Made by a program: the position numbers and the translations under genes. Positions 1 to 6,870 of a stretch of DNA of 9,550 nt are shown here, one piece after another (the stretch's first letter is position 1; the number at the start of each line of letters is the position of its first letter). This stretch comes from Candidatus Altimarinota bacterium. Lineage in GTDB: Bacteria; Patescibacteriota; Gracilibacteria; BD1-5; UBA2023. Below the pieces are notes generated by a model. That model was not told where the DNA came from. It worked only from the letters and a program-made list of their open reading frames with translations, and did no database searches. The stretch spans positions 1 through 9,550 of the forward strand of contig SSGK01000011.1 of NCBI GenBank assembly GCA_008015855.1. Direction: 5' to 3'.

Positions 1-1737
1 ATTTATCACTCATGATAGTGTGAGCGTGACACTGTGAGTTCCGGTAGAAGATGCATTTCCTACGTTTGTTACAGTAATGGGTATAAGTGATTGGATACCC
101 ACCTGGAGATTTGGAATCGGCTGTCCAATTCCTGATATAATATCAGGAACGTTCGTTGATACGTAGGGAAGCATACGCCATTCGATGCTTCCGGTATAGG
201 TTCCAGGGGTTGTACCAAAGTTCCAATTTACTCAAAAACCAAGATCTCATCAGAAGTTTTGTATATTATTTGTAAATTTTACTCCATTTGTAATCTGATT
301 TCGTACTGTTCACCACCCATTTGCTTGATAAGCAGTCCGTGTTCTTCCTGAGAGGTATCGGATAGCGGAGAGTTGATTGAGTGCATTATCAAATACTCCA
401 ATAGTAGTGCTTGGTGTAGTAGAATAATATCCTACATCATTGGAATCAGCTCATCAGACGGTTGAGTCATTTGCGATATAGAATCGTACATTATTCCCAT
501 TTCCAGCAGGAACTACCACACGCCAATCGATGGTAAAGAATTTATTTGGAGCAGTATATTTCCAGTCGAGATAGACAGTATAGGTTCGTCCTCCAACGTT
601 TCTCGTGAGGGTAGTGGTTGCAGTATATGTATTTCCTGACTGGGATCCATTGGTTGTTCTCGAACTCCAACTGGTCCAATCACTTCCATAGGTGGTATTT
701 CCTATGCGGAGTGCAATCCAACTATCGAGGATATTCGTACATCCATTGGCTGGAGGATTGGTCCCGGGATTGTATACATTTGCGAGTCAGTTGTAGTAGA
801 GTTGAAATTGTCCACAATCACCGATGACGAGACGGAGATCGTTGGATCATGCCTGTCAACCAAGAGTATTGATCGTAAAACTTGAGGCTCCACAGGTGTA
901 GAATACCACTTTTCCATTTCGAACCGTTGCAATATTATTTGGAAGTGTGCTTGATCCATTTGCCTCACACTGCGTATTTGCATCAGTGGAAAGTCCAGTA
1001 ACTCCAAAGTCAGCATCTCATTCGTGTTTTACAAATATCTCAACTCGATCATTTTCAAAGAGATTTTCTACGGGAATTTCTACTTTTACCGGTTTTGAAA
1101 AGATGAGGTGTTGTCCTTGGATTCAAAAATCAAAGGTTTCTACTCATCCATTATTAGGTTCTTCCGTATCAGTTGGATTTTGTTCTCTCTTGGATTTTGG
1201 TACAATCGTTCTCTTCTGTTTTTTGAGTGCTTTCTTTTCAGCGAGTGTTTTTGTTTCTTTCTTTGCTTCGTGTACTCAAAAATTCTCAAAAGCAATCGAA
1301 TCAACTCATCCATTCGTCGTAATACTCGTACCGTCTTTCACTTGAATATTGATATTTTTTGCATGGATTCATTCTGGATTTTTCTTGAGCATGAGTGGTT
1401 CATCGAGGGTAACTTTTTTCACTTTTCCATTTACTCGTTCCTTTTTTACATCAAGAGAGAGTCCGTTCGAAATAATAGCACGTTCTGATGTTTTTTCGCG
1501 AATGTCATTCGTAGCGCGGAGGGTTGCAGTGGTTCCAGTTTTTTCTGTCTGAGCAATCATTGATTCAAAGATTTCATCACTGCTCATATTTTCATCAAAA
1601 ATATTTGCCGCAATCATATCGCTATTCTCTTCTACAAAGGCAAGAATCGTGTCGTACGAATAATAACTTGCTATGCTTGCAAGAAGAATGAATAATCCGG
1701 AAATCGCGCTTATGTATTTTTTTGTGAGATGAATCAT
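1..1737 (-). CDS. Large membrane-anchored surface protein, N-terminal 579 residues (3' end outside window)
   Basis: The frame opens at ATG 1737 and stays open to the left edge for 579 codons if UGA is glycine; 16 in-frame UGA codons would otherwise break it. Residues 1-9 are short and basic (MIHLTKK), followed by a hydrophobic segment at about 10-27, so the protein is probably an N-anchored membrane or exported protein. Residues about 160-178 form a Lys/Glu-rich linker (KETKTLAEKKALKKQKR). After residue 200 the sequence is rich in Thr, Ser, Asn, Gly and aromatic residues in alternating beta-strand style, with four scattered Cys (NTQCEANG, FYTCGASS, GDCGQF, NGCTN). The last visible part (PITVTNVGNASSTGTHSVT) resembles the repeated DUF11/CARDB-type extracellular beta-sandwich. 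No enzyme motif is visible. I infer an adhesin-like or cell-surface role. A promoter lies 30-60 bases upstream, but no Shine-Dalgarno sequence precedes the ATG. The frame is certain, the role is not. Confidence 0.85.
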
Positions 1738-1767
1738 GAAGAAAGTGTTTTTGTATCTGTTTTTCTT

Positions 1768-1796
1768 AGTATACCAGATTCTTTTTCTCGCTTCAA
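1768..1796 (-). promoter_or_regulatory. Sigma70-type promoter of the surface-protein gene
   Basis: On the minus strand, TTGAAG (1791-1796) is followed after exactly 17 bases by TATACT (1768-1773). The predicted start near 1761 gives a leader of about 24 bases before ATG 1737, with no Shine-Dalgarno match. Confidence 0.65.
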
Positions 1797-1844
1797 TAAT
1801 AGGACTCTACTTTTTACCTTTTCATGTATTGTGATTCAGTTCAT

Positions 1845-1875
1845 AAAAAAGCGCATATTGGTAATATATATGCGC
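1845..1875 (-). terminator. Intrinsic terminator downstream of csoR
   Basis: An 8-bp perfect stem GCGCATAT/ATATGCGC (1851-1858 with 1868-1875, 9-base loop) is followed on the minus strand by six T (A-run at 1845-1850). It lies 36 bases past the csoR stop and upstream of the surface-gene promoter, so it insulates the two genes. Confidence 0.85.
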
Positions 1876-1910
1876 TATAATTTATATGTGTCAATACTTA
1901 TTCGTATCTC

Positions 1911-2183
1911 CTATTTTCGAGTGGCGATATCCCAGGTGCGAACGAGTTCATCGATAAAATCGGTTACCTCTTTTTCATTTCCTTCAGAAAATTTCTTTTT
2001 TCAACAACAGGCAAGATGGCTTCGCATCAATTCTCGATTTGCTGACTTGAGAAGTCCGATGGTCGCATTGATTTGATTCGCGATATCGGCACAATATCGT
2101 CATTCTTCCGCCATTTCATTTACGGTTTTGAGTGTTCCGAGTGCTTTTCTGAGACTGGTAAGTACCTGTTTTGAAGTTGTCAT
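1911..2183 (-). CDS. csoR: CsoR/RcnR-family metal-sensing repressor, probably Cu(I)-responsive
   Basis: This 90-residue protein (ATG 2183, stop TAG 1911-1913) is an all-helical CsoR/RcnR-type (DUF156) repressor of usual family length. The core EEGRYCADIANQI matches the family's Cys-bearing helix 2, followed by RELMRSHLACCG. The metal ligands are Cys31, His56 and Cys60. Their spacing of 25 and 4 equals Cys36-His61-Cys65 of Mycobacterium tuberculosis CsoR, and Tyr30 precedes the first Cys as there. This set predicts Cu(I) rather than Ni/Co (RcnR) or formaldehyde (FrmR) sensing. Two glycines, Gly28 (UGA at 2100-2102, in EEGRYC) and Gly61 (2001-2003), are UGA-coded, so a standard-code caller would miss the gene. 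Such proteins bind DNA as tetramers and release it on binding metal. No copper transporter or chaperone is adjacent, so its targets must lie elsewhere or be its own promoter, where a dyad is visible. A terminator follows. Confidence 0.9.
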
Positions 2184-2195
2184 AGTGTGAAAATG

Positions 2196-2204
2196 ATTAT
2201 ACCA
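2196..2204 (-). promoter_or_regulatory. Extended -10 promoter of csoR
   Basis: The minus strand reads TGGTATAAT, a perfect -10 with the TGn extension. No good -35 is seen at 16-18 bases (ATAGGT at 17), as is normal for extended -10 promoters. The -10 ends 12 bases before ATG 2183, so the leader would be only about 6 bases, near-leaderless, with no Shine-Dalgarno site. Confidence 0.65.
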
Positions 2205-2215
2205 TAGGGTATGGT
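2201..2215. promoter_or_regulatory. Candidate CsoR operator (dyad ACCATA-GGG-TATGGT)
   Basis: This is a perfect inverted repeat with 6-base arms around GGG. It covers the TG extension and first base of the csoR -10 box and continues into the spacer. A repressor bound there would block its own promoter, the usual CsoR autoregulation. Assignment to CsoR is inferred from position and symmetry only. Confidence 0.5.
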
Positions 2216-2251
2216 TACACCTATACTAACCTTTTTTATAAAAGAAGCAAT

Positions 2252-2275
2252 AAAAAATGACGGCTTTCGCCGTCA
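2252..2275 (-). terminator. Intrinsic terminator of the PEP-CTERM gene
   Basis: A 7-bp perfect GC-rich stem TGACGGC/GCCGTCA (2258-2264 with 2269-2275) with a TTTC loop in the written strand is followed on the minus strand by six T (2252-2257). It lies 13 bases past the TAA stop. This is the most GC-rich hairpin in the window. Confidence 0.88.
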
Positions 2276-2288
2276 AAGGAAGGGGGAA

Positions 2289-2903
2289 TTAGGCAAAATG
2301 CGCACCGGTATTCGGGGGCAGAGTGGACTTTTTCCTCCAGGTAACACCGGCGATTCCGATGATTCCTGTGAGCATGAGTGCAAGTGAACTCGGCTCAGGA
2401 ACGGTCGAAACAGCTGTCAGGTGTTTTACCGGTTCTTCGTAGTTTTGCCAGTCGATCGAAATCGCTGGAAAATCATCCTTCGGAACCAACATGAACCATT
2501 TGAGCCCCGAGATGTATTTCGGGGTATCATTGTTCATGGCATCTTCGCTTTCGAAGAAGTCAATCCATGAGACCGTACTTGGGTAGTTTTCATCAGCCCG
2601 ATGGTTGATGTAGACGTTTGTCTCATCCGTCAAGGGTGCTGAGGTGTGAGCATTTCCTTTCTGTTCAAAGCGCATACGGAGCATCCCTATGCCGTAGTTA
2701 CCGCTGTATTCAAACAGCATTGGCTTATATACGGAGAAGATATCCCCGTAATCGTCATAGAGAGTGGTAGAAATTTCATCCGTTACATGGAGAATTCCAG
2801 CAGCTTCTCCATCGCTCATGTACGTTTGTTCAACGAACGTGGCGTGTGCATGCAGGGAAAAGAGCAGGGAAATGGCCACGAGAAAAACTCGAATCGCATT
2901 CAT
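2289..2903 (-). CDS. PEP-CTERM sorting-signal exported protein, probably horizontally acquired
   Basis: The protein has 204 residues, start ATG 2903 and stop TAA. Residues 1-21 are a classic signal peptide (MNAIRVFL...LHAHA) with a likely cut after AHA. The mature part has no recognised fold. Residues 168-192 form a PEP-CTERM sorting tail: VPEPSS, then a hydrophobic helix (about 173-188), then basic RKK. An 11-residue tail beyond RKKS is longer than usual. In known systems exosortase cleaves such tails while exporting proteins to the surface of Gram-negative bacteria that make exopolysaccharide. No exosortase is in the window. Unlike its neighbours, none of its 12 glycines uses UGA, GC is higher (about 49% in four counted lines against about 41% nearby), and GGAGG sits 8 bases before the ATG. 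An in-frame TTG at 2918 is rejected as start because it would bury that GGAGG. The PEP-CTERM call is firm; foreign origin is inferred. Confidence 0.88.
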   Translation of the reverse strand: MNAIRVFLVAISLLFSLHAHATFVEQTYMSDGEAAGILHVTDEISTTLYDDYGDIFSVYKPMLFEYSGNYGIGMLRMRFEQKGNAHTSAPLTDETNVYINHRADENYPSTVSWIDFFESEDAMNNDTPKYISGLKWFMLVPKDDFPAISIDWQNYEEPVKHLTAVSTVPEPSSLALMLTGIIGIAGVTWRKKSTLPPNTGAHFA

Positions 2904-2911
2904 GGATAGTG

Positions 2912-2916
2912 CCTCC
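2912..2916 (-). promoter_or_regulatory. Canonical Shine-Dalgarno site (GGAGG) of the PEP-CTERM gene
   Basis: GGAGG lies 8 bases upstream of ATG 2903 and decides the start over the in-frame TTG at 2918. It is the only canonical, well-spaced Shine-Dalgarno sequence before any gene in this window. Confidence 0.85.
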
Positions 2917-2945
2917 AAAAAAGAGTGATTGAAAAATGCCGTGTG

Positions 2946-2973
2946 TATTCTACTAAAAATTAATAATTGTCAA
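2946..2973 (-). promoter_or_regulatory. Promoter of the PEP-CTERM gene
   Basis: A consensus -35 TTGACA (2968-2973) is followed by TAGAAT (2947-2952, spacing 15) or AGAATA (2946-2951, spacing 16). The -35 begins two bases past the LOG stop codon. The predicted leader is about 35-40 bases and contains the GGAGG. Confidence 0.6.
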
Positions 2974-2975
2974 TA

Positions 2976-3527
2976 CTATTCCATAATATCCATTTTTTTG
3001 AAGAGTCATTCAATAGATGAATCATGAGAAATCCATTTTTCATGCTTTGGATCGATGAATCATTCCGACTTCATATGCTCAAAAAGGGTAATGAGCGAAT
3101 CATAGTATCCTTCGATATTAAGTATCCCAACGGGAATATTGGTTGTCTTCAGTTGATTGAGCGTCAGTACTTCGAAAAGCTCGTCCATACTTCCCCATCA
3201 ACCAGGAAGTATAATAACCGCATCAGCCCGTCGAACGAGTTCTTTTTTTCGGTGATGCATGTTTTCTGTCTCGATAAATTTTATCTTATCGGTAATGCGT
3301 GCTTTTTCGCTTGGATTAATCGTTTTTGGAAATACTCCTGTAATTCTTCCGTTATGTTCGAGGGCTCATTCTGATACGGCTCACATGAGTCATACCGAAG
3401 ATCCTCCGTATACAAGGGTATGTCATTTTTTTGCGAGGTATGCACCAAGTGCAAAGGCGGTTTCTTTATAGATTGGTCGGTTCCCATCACGGGATCCACA
3501 GAATACAGTAATTTTCATATGAATCAT
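2976..3527 (-). CDS. LOG-family protein (cytokinin-riboside-monophosphate phosphoribohydrolase type, TIGR00730-like)
   Basis: The 183-residue protein matches the usual length of bacterial LOG proteins, which have a Rossmann-like fold and cleave the ribosyl bond of nucleoside 5'-monophosphates. Order of motifs: a beta-strand with CGSRDGN (10-16), the nucleotide-binding GGSSVGLMGAV (41-51), MHHRK (90-94, like the family's MxxRK), and the signature PGGWGSMDE (108-116), the family form being PGGxGTxxE. Arg93 and Glu116 are the expected catalytic or substrate residues. Seven of 18 glycines are UGA-coded (35, 46, 49, 54, 110, 156, 174), including Gly110 inside the signature (3198-3200). The start is ATG 3527, with an alternative at ATG 3518 (MKITVFCGS). 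Neither has a well-spaced Shine-Dalgarno sequence; GAGGAAG is about 15 bases upstream of the first. The stop is TAG. The natural substrate in bacteria is usually uncertain, and no context here refines it. Confidence 0.92.
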
Positions 3528-3551
3528 GATTAAAGGGTGAAACTTCCTCAT

Positions 3552-3557
3552 AGTATA
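3552..3557 (-). promoter_or_regulatory. Possible -10 box for the LOG gene
   Basis: TATACT lies directly after the terminator T-run on the minus strand and would give a leader of about 18 bases. The best -35 candidates (TTGATT at 14, CTTGAT at 15 bases) are poorly spaced and lie in the terminator loop. It may function weakly, or LOG may depend on read-through. Confidence 0.3.
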
Positions 3558-3596
3558 AAAAATACCCCTGAAATCAAGGATAGAGGGGTATTTTTA
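3557..3596 (-). terminator. Intrinsic terminator after the transglycosylase-like gene, possibly bidirectional
   Basis: A 12-bp perfect stem (AAAAATACCCCT at 3558-3569 with AGGGGTATTTTT at 3584-3595) has a 14-base loop and A/T runs at both ends, so it can act on either strand. The TAA stop of the upstream gene (3594-3596) lies within the stem's arm. Confidence 0.88.
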
Positions 3597-4955
3597 TGCT
3601 GCTTTTCGGAGTTTTGGAGTATTCATTTCATCCATTCTGTCCAATACTATTTTGAGATCATTCGCTCGTTTTACGTGGAGAGCAGCTTGCTTGAGATAAA
3701 TATCTCGTGAAGGTCAGACAATGGTGAGGGCAAGTTTCTTGAGTCGAATCGCCTCATTTCTGTCTTTGTTCATATAGGCATGAATAGCCGTTCTTTCATC
3801 AGGGTATGGAGCAAATTTCTGTGCTATGCTGGCTCGAAGTGTTTCATTTTGAACAGAGGAAAGAACCGATTCAGTTCTCTTCTGAGTGTTATATACCGCA
3901 TCATTTTCACTTGCTTGTTCGGTAAATGCGATGGTTTGTACTCATTCAGGTACGATTGATACTATATCTTCACTCTTTGATATTTTCGTATCATTTGAAT
4001 CGTTGGCAGCAATGAGTGAGAGGTATTTTTTCCCAACGGTTTTTGCGTACTTCGTGACTGGAGTTTTCATCCAATCAGTTTTCTTTCCTGTATGTTCGAG
4101 ACTTCCTGGTCACCCAATGTGTCATTTTGCGAGGATTTCAGGAAGTGGCTTCTTTCCGAGCTCAATTACCTGTGCGAGTCGACGATTGTTTCGTACTCGA
4201 TCAATATTTTCACGGGTATATTGTTCCATGAGTTCTTCTTGAAGTGCTGGATTTCCGAGGAAATCATTGACACGCCTTTCAGAAATAACACCTCGTTCCA
4301 TAAGATATACTCCATATCGTTCGAGAGTAGCTGTTGTGAATTGGTATTTTCCCCATGCCCACTTGGAGGGGTGAACCCCAGATTTTTTCCCCACCACATC
4401 ATTTCGAGCCGTATAGAGTCCACCACTTTCGGATCATGCAATAGCGGTTTTATACGTAGGGAAGTCGAGTCACATGAGATCCCCGTATTCAACCGAGAAT
4501 AATTTTTTAAGGAGAGACTGTGCTTGTGAGATTGTTACCGACTTTTTTGGTACTTCCTTTTCTGTAATAATCGTAGGAGTTTTCTTTTGTTTTTGAGGTG
4601 TTTCGTTACGTTCTACAAGAACTTCATTCTCTTTTTTCTTTGCAACAAGAGTGTATTCTCGACCGAGGATAAGATCTGTAGAGGGATTTACTACCTTTCT
4701 CCCATCTCTTCAGACAAGCCCTTTCCAATTTTCAGTACCAAAGTTCTGAAGCGCAAATTCTCGTGGCCCGATACCAGGGGTGTCAACCACTTTCCATTCT
4801 CCTGCCATGCTTGGAGAAGAGGCTCCGATAAGGACTCATCCTGCTATTGCAAGGATTTTATTCCGAAAGGTATTTCGTGTTGTTTCGATCTTTTGAGAGA
4901 TATGTTCTTGCGTGTTTTGGAATTTTTCCTTGAGTCCAGAAAAGATATGGAACAT
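3594..4955 (-). CDS. Membrane-anchored LysM-like / lytic-transglycosylase-like cell-wall hydrolase
   Basis: The 453-residue protein starts at ATG 4955 and ends in TAA. Residues 1-32 are amphipathic and basic, followed by a hydrophobic segment with small residues (33-51, ILAIAGGVLIG...SMAG) that is a signal peptide or anchor. Residues about 52-105 look like a degenerate LysM-type peptidoglycan-binding unit (NWKGLVGRDGRKVVNPS...LGREYTLV). Residues about 165-312 form a lysozyme-like domain: IAGSESGG (172-179) with candidate catalytic Glu176, WGKYQFTTATLERYG (201-215) in the place of the family's GxxQ(F/M) motif, and GHIGGPGSLEHTG (278-290) like the GGxG substrate loop. The C-terminal 140 residues are charged, helical and unrecognised. 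Eight of 32 glycines are UGA-coded, including Gly174 beside the catalytic Glu (4434-4436). It should cleave peptidoglycan glycan strands outside the membrane, for self-remodelling or for attack on a host; which one is not shown. A promoter precedes it and a terminator follows. Confidence 0.82.
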
Positions 4956-4981
4956 AGGCACTGAAAAAAGGTATATTCCTT

Positions 4982-5010
4982 ATAAGATATACTATTTTAC
5001 AGTTTGTCAA
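4982..5010 (-). promoter_or_regulatory. Probable promoter of the transglycosylase-like gene
   Basis: A consensus TTGACA (5005-5010) is followed by AT-rich -10 candidates, TATCTT at 15 or TCTTAT at 17 bases. The leader would be roughly 20-25 bases without a Shine-Dalgarno site. The upstream gene has no clear terminator, so part of the transcription may be read-through. Confidence 0.5.
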
Positions 5011-5039
5011 TATTAATTTCAATATATGAAAGACAATTC

Positions 5040-6614
5040 TTATTTTGAAAGAAGAAGTTCTTTTATGTTAGGAGGGATTTTCTCTCCAAGGGATTCAATG
5101 GTTTTTCGAATCTTACCTCGAAGATTTTGAAGATATTCATCTTTATTTCCTATATTAGCTGGGATAATATTATTTTGGATTTCAGCTTTTCCATCTGTAA
5201 AGAGTGCATAGGAGAGAAACTCAGTCGCATGGAATTTTGTATTTTTGTAGTTTTTACTCAGTACTCCAGATACCTCCTTTTGTGTTTTTGGATCGAGCCC
5301 CATCCAGATATCGTCGGTCGCTTTTTTAAAGTCAGGATTTGTAAAATAAAGTCAATGGAGTGCTTCGTGTTCGAGTCATTCTAGGATTTTTGAACGAACA
5401 ATATCTCATTGAATATTTCATCAATTGAGTTGAGCTGTTTCGCCACTTGGGTAGAACATAGCAATAACTGCTTTATTTGGAGTTCCTATAAAGGATTCTC
5501 ATTTTTTTGAGATAATTCCTTCTGTAATGAGTCGGTCCCTGAGTTGTTTTTCTTCAGGTGTGAGACTTGTTTGAAATGTATTGAGATATGTTGCGATGCT
5601 GTCAGAAGATACGTCATGTCATCATGCATAATTCCATGAAGATGTGTCACTAAAGTCCGTTCGGTTATTTTCAGTAAATGCTGTCATTTTTCCAAAAACT
5701 TGGTTCATGCTTGTTTGATCTGTATATTTTATGAATGAAACTCCCGGAAGAGTAGAGAGTTTTTGTGTTTTTCCTGCCTCTCATTTTTCCAAGAGGGATG
5801 TCATCTCTTGTTTTGATTGTAATGCAACATCCTTTGAAACCGCTTCTTTTTGTCTCGGAGCAGATTCTTGGGGTTTCACAGGTGTAGCTGCTGGTTTTTG
5901 AGGGTTCTTTGAAGGAACGGATTTCATCTCAAAATTCCCTCATTTTCCTGTTATTTTGTACCCAGTTCCGTTGATAATATAGGTATGTTCATCCTGATCT
6001 CCCATGAGTCCTCCATCCGAAGAAAGTGGTACCGTGTGGAGGATATTTCCACTTTTTGTATCGACTATTCGGATGATTTCACGCTTTGTTTTATCGCTGT
6101 ATCCTACTGTCCACTTGCGTGCTTCTGTTCATTCTGGAAGTCCACGAATTCCGCTATACTTCTCTCCAAACTGATCAAGATCTGCTTTGAGTGCTTCGGT
6201 GTTTTGGTGTGTTTGAGCACTTACTTGTTCTGTCGCGGTAGTATATTGATTGATGAGATCGATTGCGCTCGCACGAAGGTTCACATCTCATTTTTTATCC
6301 GCATACCAGATAGTGGTGTCGAGGAGATGTTTTGTAGTTGCTTGCTGCACCTTGAGTCGTTCGGAAGGGTCAGTGATCTTAGTGAGTGCACTCTTCTGTC
6401 ATTCGAGATATCCACCAAATATTTCCTTAAAACCTCCTTGAGCCGATGTTTTATCCTTGAGTGAAGAATCGAGAGAATCAAAGAGCGCGAGAATATTCTT
6501 CCGTAATTCTGCATCTTTGAGAGCACTTTCGAGAGAAGTGCCAATATCTTTGAGTTGTTCGGGTGTGAGAGGTTTCTCATTATCACGTGGTCGATCGAGT
6601 CAATCGAGTGCCAT
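5040..6614 (-). CDS. Uncharacterised protein with an HExxH...E metallopeptidase-like C-terminal domain
   Basis: I do not recognise the family as a whole. The 524-residue protein (ATG 6614, stop TAA) begins hydrophilic (MALDGLDRPRDNEK) with no signal peptide. Residues 15-155 are helical and charged. About 165-230 is a small beta-rich unit (TVGYSDKTKREIIRIVD, EHTYIINGTGYKITGKGG). About 233-262 is a Pro/Lys/Ala linker (PQKPAATPVKPQESAP). The C-terminal domain (about 285-524) holds LEHEALHGLYF: His416-Glu417-x-x-His420 is the zinc-protease signature, and Glu465 in FHATEFLSYALF is a plausible third ligand, giving a gluzincin-like HExxH-x44-E arrangement. Fourteen of 42 glycines are UGA-coded, including Gly421 right after HEALH (5352-5354) and two UGA-UGA pairs (331/332, 398/399). 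Standard-code calling leaves only an 87-residue remnant (5040-5303). It is probably a zinc peptidase; substrate and location are unknown. Confidence 0.85.
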
Positions 6615-6642
6615 AGAAGGGAAAATAGTAGCTAATACAATG

Positions 6643-6671
6643 AGTGTATCATATTATTGATTCTATTGCAA
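6643..6671 (-). promoter_or_regulatory. Candidate promoter of the HExxH gene
   Basis: TTGCAA (6666-6671) is followed by a 17-base spacer and TACACT (6643-6648), with a TGn extension just before the -10. The leader would be about 22 bases and lacks a Shine-Dalgarno site. Confidence 0.4.
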
Positions 6672-6757
6672 AAATCAGGCCAACATTCTCTCGTCAAAAT
6701 ATACAAATTATTTGACTATTAAAAAATAGTATGTATCGGAACGATTAAAAAAATACA

Positions 6758-6785
6758 TTTGCAATTCTCGAGTTTTCTCTATAAT
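6758..6785 (+). promoter_or_regulatory. Candidate upstream promoter (P1) of rpoB
   Basis: A perfect TATAAT (6780-6785) lies 16 bases after TTTGCA (6758-6763), or 15 after TTGCAA. Transcripts would carry a leader of about 80 bases. The rest of 6615-6757 holds no gene; there is only an AT hairpin (ACTATT/AATAGT, 6715-6730) without a terminator tail. Confidence 0.55.
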
Positions 6786-6797
6786 ACTGGAACAGCA

Positions 6798-6852
6798 CTC
6801 ACAGAAATCGATTGTGTAACACACGTGAGGGCATGTTTTTGCGTTTACATGC
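6798..6852 (+). promoter_or_regulatory. Possible structured leader of rpoB
   Basis: Two pairings follow each other in the P1 leader. CTCAC (6798-6802) pairs with GTGAG (6825-6829), stacked on GTGT/ACAC (6814-6817 with 6821-6824). Next, GCATGT (6831-6836) pairs with ACATGC (6847-6852) around a 10-base loop. No known riboswitch or ribosomal-protein leader is recognised. Confidence 0.3.
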
Positions 6853-6858
6853 TTTCTT

Positions 6859-6864
6859 TATAAT
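6859..6864 (+). promoter_or_regulatory. -10 box next to the rpoB start (possible leaderless P2)
   Basis: A perfect TATAAT ends 6 bases before ATG 6871, so transcription starting at the normal distance would begin at or beside the A of the start codon. The -35 region (TTTTTG at 17 bases) is poor. No Shine-Dalgarno sequence lies before the ATG. Confidence 0.45.
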
Positions 6865-6870
6865 AGTTTT

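Noticed and set aside
702..1016. Minus-strand open frame of 104 codons
   Set aside because: It is out of frame with the surface-protein gene, which stays open through the whole interval under code 25.
947..1488. Overlapping plus-strand open frames of 126-132 codons
   Set aside because: They lie opposite the surface-protein gene, are Phe/Ser/Cys-rich as expected for antisense of Lys/Glu/Thr codons, and have no start signals or domains.
1865..1894. Second promoter for the surface gene (TTGACA 1889-1894, ATATAT at 17 bases)
   Set aside because: The -10 would sit inside the csoR terminator, and a better promoter lies closer to the start at 1768-1796.
2289..2918. Longer PEP-CTERM protein starting at TTG 2918
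   Set aside because: This start would place the GGAGG inside the coding region and add residues ahead of a complete signal peptide; ATG 2903 is 8 bases after the GGAGG.
5004..5036. Inverted repeat TTGTC/GACAA between the HExxH and transglycosylase-like genes as a terminator
   Set aside because: The arms are only 5 bp with a 23-base AT-rich loop and no T-run, so it is likely chance around the -35 box.
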